A stretch of DNA of 64,000 bases, taken from assembly GCA_013397795.1 (NCBI GenBank), contig VZTJ01004398.1, positions 129,111 through 193,110 of the forward strand, read 5' to 3'. The notes below the pieces were generated by a model. It saw only the letters and a list, made by a program, of their open reading frames with translations. It searched no databases and was not told where the DNA came from. This document shows positions 11,096 through 22,964 of this stretch, piece after piece (within the stretch, counting starts at the first letter, position 1; each line of letters opens with the position of its first letter). The position numbers and the translations under genes were made by a program. Origin of the DNA: Orthonyx spaldingii (taxonomy: Eukaryota; Chordata; Aves; Passeriformes; Orthonychidae).

Positions 11096-14000
11096 CTTGA
11101 GTGTCTGCCCAGAGACTGTCTGTGTCCATGATGGAGTCATCAATTGTTGTTTCATCTTTGTAATCATCACACGTCTCCGTTTTGTAGTCAGTGAGCAGGA
11201 TTTCTTCTCTCTGGGGTGAAGCAGGAGCCTCTGGGGAGCCTTCCTTGGGCTCAACTTCCACTTCTTCAACATCTAGCTCCTCTTCAGCCTGGGAGTCTCC
11301 TGTCTCAATGTCTTCCTGCTGAGTAGCAGCGAAGCGCACACTGTGAGAAGCAGATTCACCCTCATCAACTGTTGTCTGCACCACTGTGATAAAGTCATCC
11401 TCCACTGTTACCACTGATTCAATAATGCCTTTCAGTTCAGGCAGTGCTTCTGGGCTACCCTTAGCTCCCATTTCTTCAGCAGCAGGCTTGCCAAAGTCTG
11501 GGGGCATTTCTGATACAAGATGCTGTTTATCCTCCTCTTTTGCTTCTTGCCCTGCTTCCACCTCTTCTTTCTCATATTCTTCTTCTTTCAGGACCCCAGG
11601 TGCCACTTCACATGGCAGCAGCTTCTGGGTTTCCATAGGTTTCACAGCTCTGTCAAGAATCTCTTCAGCTCCTACAGGCTGTGGTATGCTCTCCATCTGA
11701 ATCTCAGCAGGTTCCTCCCAGAGAGGCTCAGCTTTTGGAAAGAAGAGCTCCACAGAAGTCTCCTTTGCTGGTAACTGTGCAGGCATCTCTTCCCCAGACA
11801 GGGGAGGTTTTGGATGTTCTGCTTTGATATCCTCTGGTTTCACAGATTCTCCATTCAAACTTTCTTGGGCTTGATCATGCTCTCCACTAGATTCATAAGA
11901 TTCCTCTTTATCAACTGCCTCTTGATGTACCAGATCTGGCTTAGTTACTTTTTCCTTAATTTCTGTTTCTGACAGTTTGGTGCTGTCCTTCACATAACTA
12001 GGCTCAGCCTTGGAAAGTACATCTGCATCCTTTGCTTCTTTGGAGAAGATGGTCTCATCTTTCTGCTGAGTGTCTTTGGGTTCAGGCTCTGCTCTTTTAT
12101 GAGAGTCTTTGTCCTTCCCTAAAGGAAGAGAAACAACCTCACTAATCTTAGTATCTAACTTGCTTTGATATTCTTGGTCAGCTCTTCTTGCAGCCACCTC
12201 CATATCATGCTTAATAGCATTGTAATCTGGTTTAACTGGAGCTTCTATCTCAGCTACTTCAGGAACAATACTAAGAGTCTTCTCCTTCTCCTTCTCCATC
12301 AACAAACAAACAGAATCCTTTTCTATTGCTATCTCTGAAGCAGACATTCTGTTGTACATGGTATCGGCAGGTAAATGAACTTTACTAGCCAAACTTTCTT
12401 CTTTCCTTTCTAACATTACCTCAGCTCTTATCTTCTCTGGTTCTGGTCCTTTCATGGGACAGACCTCTTTAGAGTCAGCTTGATTGTCACTTTTCTCTAG
12501 CACAGTATCCAGTTTCTCTTTTTTCTCTGGCTCATAGTCCCTCACCAGAATGGACTCGCTATGCTGATCTAAGTCTTTTTCACTGAGGAAGTCTTCTTTT
12601 GATTTTTCAGCAGCTGCCAGCTTCACTTCTATTAAAGACAGGTCGGGAGCAAGGCCACGTCTCAGTTTTTCATCTGTGCCTTCGTAGAAGGGACAGGTTT
12701 CACTCGTTAAATTCTCACTGTCCTGAACTGGAGAAGGGAGTGGTACTGTGTACTTATTGAAAACACAGTAGCCCAAGTCTTCCAGCTGACTTTCAGCTTT
12801 TGGAATTACATGGTTTTCATTTGTCACAGGTGGCAGGGCTGTGCTGCTGTCTTCCACAACCGTGTCAGAAGGAACTGACTTCTTCTGAGCCACCTCAGCA
12901 TCTGCACTCACGGAGGCTAATCTAGATCTTGTCCCTGCCAAGTCTAACATTTCAGGCAGGTCAGGAGCCAGGACAGCCCCATTTTTGTAGTAATCTTTGG
13001 CCTGGAAAGATGGTTCAGCCAAGGTCTCAGGCTGGACTTTTTCTTCTACCATTGCTTTTTCTTCTTCTATGTGCTCGTCTTCCTCTCTACTCTCAATGGG
13101 GAAGCAGGGGGCCTTCTCCAATGCTGGCGTGGTGGCTGGCAAGTAGTCATCACCTTCATCCATACTTCCACTAGTGTTAGTTAGAATATCTGAAGCGAGG
13201 GGAGAAAGATCATGTGCACGACCAAAACTAAATCCTAGGGCTATTGAATCCAGGCAGGACATGGGCAAGTTAATAGACATACTTCTCTGTTCAATTGCAG
13301 ATCTCCCCCCAAGTCCCAAGCTCCTGCTCAGAGTTAGGTCATCTTTATTTTTACTGTGAAGTTCTCTCTTATCCCCATAGACTTTGGGGTCAATAGTGAA
13401 CATTCTTTCTGTTGGGGAACTGGGTTCTTCAGATGTGTCTGGTGTATAGCTCTGAGCCAGGGTACTGTACCCCATTTCATGAGTATGCACATTCTGCTGC
13501 TGATTCAATTCTGTCTGTAATTCTTCCTCCTCTTCTTCATCTTCAGGTATTAGATGACCTCTCTGATAAGGCTCATATTTACTCTCTTTAGTATCACTTA
13601 GCTCATAGTAATCACTGCTTTGTTTCAGACCATCTGCTTTGAAGGCTTCCTCTTTCAGAGCAGAGGTTTCAAAATACTTCGACATTCCTGATTGATCATC
13701 CTCTTCTTTCATTTGATGAAGAACTGAAACATTTGACTTATCAGGCTCAGAATCTTTTTTAACATCTTTCTCTTGAGAAGCTTCAAGAATGGGAGTCTTC
13801 TCAGTGGTTAAACCTGGTGCCTCAGGGGCTTTCTCTGTTGCTCTGGATAACTGAGTGGTATCAGGGTGCTCCATTGTTTTCTCAAGGTTCAGTTCATGGC
13901 TTAACTTAGCTGGGGGTACCTGTGTGCTTTGCTGCACCTCCTTTTTCACATCTGCTGCTGCTGAGAGCCCACTCTGGACCATTTCTTTTTCTGCTTTGAG

Positions 14001-14893
14001 AGTATCAGGTGACTTTTTAGCTTCACCATCCTTTTGACAATCTGTTTTGTCCAGGGAAAGTGTCTTAACTTCAGGTTTTGTGGTAAATTTACCATCATCT
14101 AATATTTGAGCCTCCCCTTTGTCATAGAAGTCATACCTTTCTTCCTCATCACTCTCATCCTTAGTCATGTCCTTTTCCTCCCGCCATGGAGGGATTTTTG
14201 GGGTACTTGGAGTTTTCAATCCATCTACAGTTACTGCTGAGATGTCTGGTAGAGATAATGTCCTGTCTCTGTGGATCTGTTCACCTTGTTTGACATCTTT
14301 GGGAAAAAGTTGGTCAGTGAGTTCCTGGTGTGTTTTGAAACCACCTTTGAGTGGAAGCTCCTGGGGAACAGCAGGAGATGGGCCTGAAGGAAGTTCACTT
14401 TTGGCTGCTTCTGCCTTGGGTTCTGGTAGCAATAGAGAACTTTCACCACGGCTGATGGCACCACCTTGGACATCTCTGAGGTCGTCTTGAAATTTGATAG
14501 CCATAACTTGGTTGGTTGATGAGGGCGCACCTGCAGTTCTTTCTTCTGTCCTGCTCTCTTTAGGCAGTTGAGATGACAAGTGCTTTTGTTCTTGAGGAGC
14601 AGGAGGCTTAGCAGCAGGTTCTGCAAAACTGGCTTCCCCTTTCTTCTGTGAATCACTTTTCAAGATCCATTCTGATGAAGGTAAAAGCATTTTTTCTTTG
14701 TCTTTACTCTCTGAATCCTTTTTATCTGCAGCCTCTGTTTTTGCTGACTGTGGAACTAAGGCATCATATTTAGGTTGTTCAACAGTCTTACTGTCTTTCC
14801 CAGATTCATGTTGCTTTCTGTCTAATGGTTCTGCTGCAAAAGGGTGTGTGCCCTCCTGGACATGGAATTCCATCTTCGTGGCTGCAAGTAAAT
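11096..14893 (-). CDS. MAP2: MAP2 exon 9: giant projection-arm exon (residues 152-1417)
   Basis: This 3798-nt exon encodes the acidic, disordered arm that projects from the microtubule in high-molecular-weight MAP2 and is absent from MAP2c. It starts (D)LLAATKMEFH, as in mammals, at a 3' splice site with a poor pyrimidine tract. It ends SLWADTQ at CAAG|GTGTGC. Strongly conserved blocks include SGMSKYFETSALKEE (from residue 553), ERMFTIDPKVYGDKRELHSK, IEQRSMSINLPMSCLDSIAL, DLPEMLDLAGTRSRLASVSA, DLGYCVFNKYTVPLPSP, KPDLVHQEAVDKEESYESSG, VTVEDDFITVVQT and DDYKDETTIDDSIMD. The first 400 or so residues are much less like mammalian MAP2 and shorter. Open sequence continues about 40 codons into the upstream intron, but that part is not MAP2-like. 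Confidence 0.97.
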
Positions 14894-17213
14894 CTGAAGT
14901 AGTTTGTTTGGGTTTTATAGCAAAATTACTTAAAGCACTTATAGGTAGGCAGTCACGTGGCTTACAACATTTTGGTATGAATGATGGAATGGAAAGGGAG
15001 AAAGATGTGAGCATGCAGCAAGGCCATCCACCCAGAAATCTGCTTTAAAGTGTTAAATACCAGTCTCCTTTCAATATATAAGGTTTTATAGGGAAAATGT
15101 GAGTTGTACACATAGAAATGTGAGCACTGAAATGAGATGATTTAATGTAAATTCTTCGTCTTCATGATTTGCATACAACAGCAAAACCACAAATAACCTC
15201 ACTTCATTGGAAGCTTTGCTGGACTCTGTAGCTTATGTTAGTTTTGTGTTAGTAAAGTCTGCAACTTTAAAGGAGTCAGTACCCTTGTGTGTTGCTGATA
15301 TTTAAAACATACATAGTTATACATTTCTATGTATTTTTTTACATTCTTCCTCTACATGCAGCCTAAACTAAAGAGATAATGCATGGAAAGGGTTTTTCAA
15401 GTTTCAGAAGAGGCTGGTTTTTTTAATTGTACCAACTTTTAACACTCGCTCTTTGGTAAATGACCAAAATCTCATGTGGAAATCAGCAACAGACCTATTA
15501 ATGGTCCCAGGTCTTGAAGGTCTGGTCTTCAAAATGGCCAGTCACCTACAGCTGTAGCTGAAGTCAAAGAATACTTGGCATGTTTCCATGACTCTAGATC
15601 AGGCCCTAATTAAGTTAATTTGAAACTAAAAAGGCTACTCTTATACTCTGCCACTATATTTTCAGAGAGTATACCTAGGGGTTTTTTTAATACCCACTCT
15701 GTTAATCATTAATAGCTTGATCTTTTTTTAATGTCCTGTGGAAGATAATGATTCCTATCTCATTGAAATCTTCCTATCATGGAAAATATGAAGAGAAAGA
15801 CTGCAGAATGCGGCGTATCTTTCTGCACTAGTCTGTAAAAAAGGTTTTATGAGTTTTTTGTAAAGCTTGTTACAACTACCATTGCGGCAACTCTGAATTT
15901 CGTCAGATCTGATTTGAAGTCCATGGAGACATCTTTTTGCTCTGATGAACCTGGTTTTAGAGCAATTAGTATCAAAGTATTGCTCATTCTTTAAATATTT
16001 GCATCTATTAATACTGAGTCAAAAGAGCAACTGCCATTCTAAACTGTACAGGTAACCAAACTAGAAATCAGCAACTACAGTAATTTTGCTCTTTTATGTT
16101 TTTACATTTGGTGACTGACTTGCAAACCCTATGAAGTATGGCCATTGGGCTGATGTCATCCTTGTTTAAAGAAATTCAATAGCTAGATAGTGCTTTTCTC
16201 TATGTATCCTACGTGTGTCTTACTGTAGTGCAAGTGAGCAACGCCAATGGCATCAAAACATATTCTGACTGCCAATGGAATTCGGTGTCCTTCAGCTGGG
16301 CCATGCAGAACACAAGCCTCCCAAATGCAGTATTCCTTTGCCAGATAGGGAGTGGGTACATCACTACTCCACACAAGGTATCTTTGCACCTTGTTCCACT
16401 AGCTGAAGAGAAATACCATTAAAAGAAAAACACTGAGGCATAGTTCTTATGTACTGAAAGACGGCTGCCGTAAATATTTTATTCAGAGACTAGGTCAAAA
16501 TTTCATCCAGTGCACCCAATCCTAACCTTCACTTTGAAGGCAAACGTCCCAGTGGAAGTGATGTAGATATTGCATAAGAAGGGCACTCCAGCAGGGTTAA
16601 ACATTTGTAATACGGTGACACACACAAAAAATAAGAGTTCTGGCAACGACTGAGGAGAGGAGGGGTGGATTGCAATGGATGGCAAGGGTATGATATAAGA
16701 AGCAATAGCTTTAAGGAAGCTAAACCAGAATGCACTGAAGCACACACAAAAAAACCAAACCAACCAAACATAAAACCTGCACACTGCAAATGAAAACATT
16801 TCTACAGTTTAAGTATCTTTGTCATAGTCAAAGGCAGTAAATCTGCTGTTTGAAAGAAATGCAGATGAACCTCTGCGCCAAAAAGAAAAAAAAAACATAG
16901 ATTAGCAATGTGACTGGCAAACACATCTGAGATAGGGAGAAAAGGCTTACACAGAGGAATAAGCTTAGCTGCAAAGCATATTTTATCACGGCAAAGTAAA
17001 AAATCAGGAATCAGCCGCAGCGGTGGGAAACCATGTTGTCATACAGCACCTACATAATCATATTACCAACTACACACTCTTCAAGCATAATAACAAGAGC
17101 AGTCATAGTAATAAATGGGAAAAACAGAAAATGAAGCAGCCTTGGAAAGCACTGGAGAAAGCTGGAGAAGGATTTACCCACAGCAAACACATGCAAACCT
17201 AAGGAGGACACAC
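14894..17213 (-). other. MAP2 intron upstream of the giant exon (2.3 kb)
   Basis: It ends at CAAACTACTTCAG, where the last 20 bases before the AG are A-rich rather than pyrimidine-rich. The giant-exon reading frame stays open about 120 nt into it, but the encoded residues are not MAP2-like. No repeat family was recognised. Confidence 0.8.
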
Positions 17214-17459
17214 CTTCCTCAGCCAAGGAAAGAGGTGTGTCTTTCAGGAGTGCTCCCGTCACAAAGGTCACACTCTCCCTGCTGGATGCCACACTGGGCA
17301 CTTTGTCTTCATGACACACTGAACCAGAATCCAACTGACCCTCACAGAGGCCCTTTGCCTGGTCTGAAGTCTTAAGGGGCCTGTGCTCTTTCCCCACTTG
17401 CTTCCCAGGAAGAGTAGCAGGTTTCACTTCTACAGCCATCGGACTCTTTACTGGTTCTT
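17214..17459 (-). CDS. MAP2: MAP2 exon 8, the MAP2a-specific cassette (246 nt)
   Basis: The acceptor CCTTTTTTCCATCCCCAAG|AAGAACC is followed by 82 open codons, ending at GCTGAGGAAG|GTGTGTCC. Entry and exit are both phase 1. The peptide runs (E)EPVKSPMAVEVKPATLPG, then GKEHRPLKTSDQAKG, and ends TPLSLAEE. Its length of exactly 246 nt, and its place between exon 7 and the giant exon, match the mammalian exon reported to distinguish adult MAP2a from MAP2b. The insert lies in the projection domain and contains a KSP motif. The call rests on size, phase, position and splice sites. I cannot recite the mammalian peptide to compare it. Confidence 0.85.
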
Positions 17460-17526
17460 CTTGGGGATGGAAAAAAGGAGGTAACATCAACACCAACAGT
17501 AAACACCAAGCACATAGCTGAATGGG

Positions 17527-17575
17527 ACTGCTTTTACACAACCCTTTCAGAACTGCTTTTACACAACCCTTTCAG
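17527..17575. repeat. perfect tandem duplication, 25-bp period
   Basis: A 24-bp unit containing CTTTTACACAACCCTTTCAG occurs twice, separated by a single base. The copies are identical, suggesting a recent slippage or duplication. It lies 68-116 nt upstream of the exon 8 acceptor in the direction of transcription. Confidence 0.95.
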
Positions 17576-19239
17576 CTCAATATTTTCGATTTAAGTCTGT
17601 AAAGGACTGCCAGTACCCAGTCCATTTTAGTCACCGTGGAACTGAATTTTCCTTAGGAAAAAAAATAAACCAAAAGCCTGCCTCCTCCAAACAAGCATGT
17701 TTATGCTGTAAGATGACAGCTGAAAGTGTTTCACAGGCATAGGTCTCCCAAAGATGACAGTGGGTCAAGTAGTCATTGGAAATGGAGATGGAATGGAATG
17801 ATGGATGGCTCTGACAACACTAATGCATCAATGAGCTCAAAGCACACTGATATTTTTCTGATAAATGTGCTGTTTAGTCCAGTACAAGACATTCAGCAGA
17901 GGTGGAGGAAGGTATGAGGCATTGATTTCTTTCCACTGACCTTGGTAATACAGACTGCTGAATGCCAGCAAGTCAATCTATCGTACGAATCCTGAATTTG
18001 GCAAAATACTGAGAACTTCCATAGTCTTAACAGGCCTTATGCATGGCTAATAAATAATGGTTTTTGCAAGATTTCTGCCAAGATTTCTACACTGAATGGG
18101 TTTATAAAGAACTTCTCCCTTACGCTGTCTGACATCTGAATCTGTATGTGAAAATCACTATTTTAACACAAGAACTCTTCATTTTCTTTGCTGTTTCCCC
18201 ACTTATCCCCAGGCTCCTCATCATCAATTAGGTCAAAGAAACAAATGAATGCAATATAACTATTCGTTCATATGAATTTCTAAGACGTACCACTCAGCCT
18301 ACAGGCTGTTAGGATCAATATAGTAGTATCAAGAACAGTCTTTGCTTGTGCCATGGCAGAAGAATTATTAGAAAAGTCTCCACTCCAGGTTTGTACTCCT
18401 GCAACTGCTACTCAGACAAAACTTACTGTGCACTATTAGTATTTCCTCTGATAAGAAGTCAGGATTAAGTGTGAAATCTTTGATTCAGCAACATACCTAA
18501 GGAGCTGACCAGCAGCCATGCTGCAGGCAACCTGATGACATCCCTGAGCTTAAAATGTGTCTCATGATTAAGTACGTATCTGAATCAGACCTAGAACAAA
18601 ACAGTTTCAAATCTGGAAGTGGCTGTATCCAGCCTCTTGGTATTACAAGGGCTTCATTTTTCTCCTGAGATTGGCCCAGTGAAAACCAGACAATCAATCA
18701 TCCATTTTAGCTATGGCCTTAGAAGAGTGATTTAAGGAACATAAACATGATTTCAGGCTGAGAAAACATCACTATGGAAAGAACAACACATTATTAATAA
18801 CATATAAAATGATTAAGGTAAGATACTGTATCTTAAATGAACAGAAGCCAGAAGATTCAGAATCAGACCTGGACCAATGCCTGAGCATTACAGGAATACT
18901 TGCACATGGGCAGAGTGTAAAAGCAGCCTTGCAGGACAACAGGTCTCTAGCTACAAAAGACTCTGACTTGAATAACTTGCTTTACTTCTCTTTTTCTGAT
19001 TTTATGTACTTTTGCATGTGCATCCCTCTCAATAAAAAAATTATAAGGAAAGCTTCTTATTTTACTCTGAGCAATACTTCATTTCCTGAAACACTTTACA
19101 CAAAGCCACATGAATAAAAATAATTACTCAAACTAGAAAGTTATCCCTGAATTAACAGAAGAATCATATAGCCTCCCTTTGTGCAGCAGACTCTTATGAC
19201 AAACAGTCTGCTGGCCAGCAAGGACAGCTGTTTCACACA

Positions 19240-19345
19240 ATACTCTCAGTTGGAAGGGACCCAGAAGGATCATCAAGTCCAACTCTCAAGTGAACAGTCC
19301 ATACAGGGATTGAATCTTGGCAGTATCTCACCAGCTGAGATGATA
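19240..19345 (-). repeat. CR1-like retroposon fragment
   Basis: AGTTGGAAGGGACCCAGAAG and ATCATCAAGTCCAACTC, followed by a CATACAGGGATTGAAT stretch, correspond to the reverse complement of a CR1 3' end. The copy is diverged, and its right limit is uncertain. Confidence 0.75.
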
Positions 19346-20544
19346 TCAGGGTCTCATAATGCCTATCTTTCCACTCATGATCCAGCTTATTCGCCTTTTT
19401 TCTCCCCCACATAGATGTTCTGAGATCCTACACTTTCACCAGAAGCAGATGATATTACTGAAAAGGAAGCTGCCCATGAACTAACCAGGCTGTTATGTAC
19501 AGCTATAAGCACATAGCTAAAGTAAGGCTACCCCTGTGACTTTTCTATCTCCCTACCTTCAGGTAGACATGCTGACATTAACAATCTTCAATTATTAGCG
19601 CTAATCTCTTACTGATGCTGTTACAGTATTAGGCTGTTAATTGTGTAATTATCCTGTTAATTCTGAACAGCTCTGATTTTCTTAAAATGACTCAGTTTCA
19701 GGCACACAGTTCCATACTCCTGAGACACAAACCTTTAGAGGATTCAGTACTATTTTGAACTTCAGCTCCCAAGACTGAGTGCTGTGAAATGAAACATCAT
19801 CTATTTCACCTTTAAGAAGTCAGCTGTTCTGTTAGTCACTGAAAAGGATTCTCCCTTGATTCCTCAACAGCCATTTTGCTTTTACATAACCCCCACTGAT
19901 AAAATACTACTTACTGATGTGCTCAGGTCATAGAAAAAGGAGATACAGAGAGGTCTTTTTTTCCCTCCATGGTTTGTAGTCAGCTGGCACAATGTAAATG
20001 GAATGTGTCCACAAAACAAATGGAAATCAAACACGACCCAATACTGCCTGAAATTGCCCATGTATCCTGGGGTAAAACATATTTACTTCACCTGCTGGAG
20101 AATTAAAGTCCTTCCAAGGCTATCTTTAGTATAGACATATTTTTCTCCCATTGCGCAAACAACTGACTTACTTTCAGTAACAATATTTTGGCCTACTCTG
20201 CGTACTGTTCTTGGCAGCATTTCTTTGGCACAAAAAACAAATTCGTTTCCAGTTCTTTTAACTAGCTGCTCCTTTTGCTTCTGCTATAAGCCAGGCCTGA
20301 AGAACAACAGCCTTAATTTAACTGGGAACCATAGTTACATTGACCCCAAAGCTGCATTTGTTGCTCATGCTGCAGCTCTGCCTAGACATGGAGAGACTCT
20401 TGGAGGGGCATCACTTCCATCTGGGGAGAAAATACGACTAGGTTTCCCTCCCCAGAAGGCAGCAATCCCAGGTACATAAAGAATGGAATGGATGGCAGGT
20501 GAGTAGAGGGGAAGGGGAACCAAATGGGATCATGCTCAGTTCAC

Positions 20545-20787
20545 CTTCATCATGGCCCAACAAGACCTTTGTGCTCTTCACTGTGGCACTGGGATGTGTA
20601 CTAGAGCCAGTCCACTCCGAGCTGAACAAAGGGTGTTCATAGTACTCCCCATCCGAATTGTAGGGCTCCTCCTCAGGCACAGACACTGAAATGGAGGGGG
20701 CCAGGTGTCTACGCCACTCCCTGCAGGCAGCAGGCCCATAGCTGGGGCAGTGCTGTAGCAGCCCCACCTTATCCTCCACCCCTGCAT
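20545..20787 (-). CDS. MAP2: probable 243-nt MAP2 cassette exon (exon 7A position)
   Basis: A T/G-rich tract ending CTGTTTGTAG|ATGCAGG opens an 81-codon block that closes at GATGAAG|GTGAAC. Both ends split a codon after its first base, so the exon can be inserted in frame between exon 7 and the exons below. The peptide includes AGVEDKVGLLQHC, VPEEEPYNSDGEYYEHPLF and TVKSTKVLLGHDE. It is acidic and tyrosine-rich in the middle. It is visibly richer in G+C than the introns around it. Human MAP2 is reported to have an extra exon 7A in this region, but I cannot confirm homology from memory. A second frame is also partly open here, which weakens coding evidence from openness alone. Confidence 0.62.
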
Positions 20788-22964
20788 CTACAAACAGACA
20801 CACCCAAACAAAGGCTGCAGGACAGACAGACACAGAAAAGATAAGACAGCACAGACACAAGCTCTAGCAGCACCAATCACTATGTCATGCTGGAGAGTGA
20901 ATGACACCAGCCAGGCTATGGGTTAACACAGGATGGAGGAATGAGGTAATTGTGCATTTTAACACATAGACCATGTACCTGGCCCTTTCTACTGGGTTGG
21001 CAAACATCAGAAACCAACCCTAGGAGTAAGTGAATTTCAAAACTACACACTAATTACTTAGAGGAACACATGCTGTGCACAAACCACATCTCCCAACTTG
21101 CACTATACCCATACGTATTATACACCTGACTGACTGCACCAAAAAAATCTCTGAAGTGCCCTGACACAGTTGTGTCCCTCATAGTCATCAGATTTAGTAC
21201 TTAAAAGTCTAAAATTTTAAAAGTTCTTTAATGAAAATGAAAACCAGCTTACATTTTGGCCAGTGGTGGCTTTATTTTTCACCATAGCTGTTTCAAAATT
21301 CCCTACTTCCCTATTTTTCCTATAAATAAGTATCATTAAAACAACAAAAAAAACACCCTCCTTTCCCCAAATAGCTAGCTACCTTTTTTTTCCTGATAAA
21401 GACCATAAAGTGCTGCTCACAGCAGTCTCTGTTAGTCCTACATTTTATGATGTTGTGTCATGTTTCTGCGGGTGAACTAGCTCCCACCTCGGTGTTTGCT
21501 AATGCTATTCACCCATCACTGTAGCCTTGCACAAAATCACATAAACGGGACTACACCAGCTACCAATAGGTACAGAGAGGGGCAGTTTGAGTTGGTTTTG
21601 CAAAACAGAGAAAAATAACACTACCCAATGAAAATGACTGGCCTACCACCTCATTTGTATAAACCTAGAGGGGAGAGGTGGAACCTCCTGAAGGCTGAGG
21701 AGTCATCCCATTATGAATAAAGCTATGAAAAACTAAACATCCTGCACTAGAGAAAAGATGTTTAAGTCCATTCTCAGTGTATGATAACTGGCAGCTTGAT
21801 GAACACTGATTCACAGGGTGCCTTAAGCAGCTTCAGCTATTCCACTAGATTTCTTACCAGCTTCACGTATAAGTCCATACTTTGTGTCCCTGGTCTTTCT
21901 CCAGGCAGTTATAACTTCCAGGATTTCCCCAAGCGCCCCCAAAACTTTCACTCTTAGATCCAAAACACTAAGTCAGAAAGCAAGGCTTTAACACAGGCAG
22001 CATAACAGATCTCTTTGTGGGACACCAAAACAAGATGGTTTAGGAATGCTATGCTAACTGCCATCACCCAAGTAATGGAAACAATTTTGATCCAAAACAA
22101 TCCCATTTTTAAGAGCTCTAAGGTTCTTCCTGGCAAACAAGAATAAGTTTTAAGTTTCTTTCTACAGTACAGTGTGACAAAACAACCTGTGTGTCTTTAG
22201 AAAAAGCACCCTCTGCTGTCTGCAGCAACTGGCAGCAAGTGTTCTGTAATGTCATGGCATGGATTTCTCCTGCCTGGGAAAGGAATGCTGTAGGAGCAAT
22301 CCATTCAGGCTCAATCACCCCTCAAAAGGAAGAAAAAGTAGCAATGAATGCCAATATTAGCAGCTTCTATATGTATCACAGTCCTGCAAAAGAAAGATTG
22401 TTCATGTTTAAGACTGGTGCCAGCGCTGAGGCTGGTCAGGACCGAAGGTATGCTGTATGCACAAAGACCATACATGGAATAAGAGAACTGTATTCACTGA
22501 TTCTTTCAGGGAACAAAGAGTGCTCGAACCACTGACAGCTTAGCTGCTTCTCTTTTGCAGCAGAATCCAACCCCCAGATTCAGGGGTTTACACAATATTA
22601 AAAGAGGCAGGTGTGGAAAGATAACCTGGCAACCCACTTCTGCCAAACAGGAAGCTCTGCAGAGCACTACAATAGGAAATGCACAGGGCTGTGTCCAAGC
22701 TTCCCATTTTTCCCTAGTACTTAAGAGCCAGAAGCAAGGTTGCAGGGAATCATATTGATCCACTTGCAGAACCTGTGGATTTCTTCTCCACAGAAGCATC
22801 TACAAAATCCTGCAACAGATTAGAGGGGGTTCACGGTTTGCAAAAGACAAGTTACAGGGGGTAAGCCCACAGTTCAGGGTGCGAGACACCAGGAATGAAC
22901 TCCCTCCTAAATCCAAGAAGGTTCAAAACTTCAACTCCCCCTTCACTGCAGGGTGCCCACACAC

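Larger units (their letters stand above)
17460..20544 (-). other. MAP2 intron between the 243-nt cassette and exon 8 (3.1 kb)
   Basis: It contains a 25-bp tandem duplication at 17527-17575, close upstream of the exon 8 acceptor, and a CR1 remnant at about 19240-19345. No further exon could be supported. Confidence 0.75.

Noticed and set aside
10565..11272. 235-codon minus-strand frame spanning the region of exons 9 and 10
   Set aside because: It reads the giant exon in the wrong frame, crosses a whole intron, and only then enters the true exon 10 frame, so it is not one coding unit.
11386..14490. Several plus-strand frames of 60-107 codons, for example at 11386-11700 and 14167-14490
   Set aside because: They are antisense shadows of the long MAP2 exon, with serine/leucine-rich composition caused by its acidic codons.
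14894..15014. Upstream extension of the giant-exon frame to an ATG at 15014
   Set aside because: The 40 extra residues do not resemble MAP2. The splice acceptor at 14895-14894, just before the conserved DLLAATKMEFH, shows that this part is intron.
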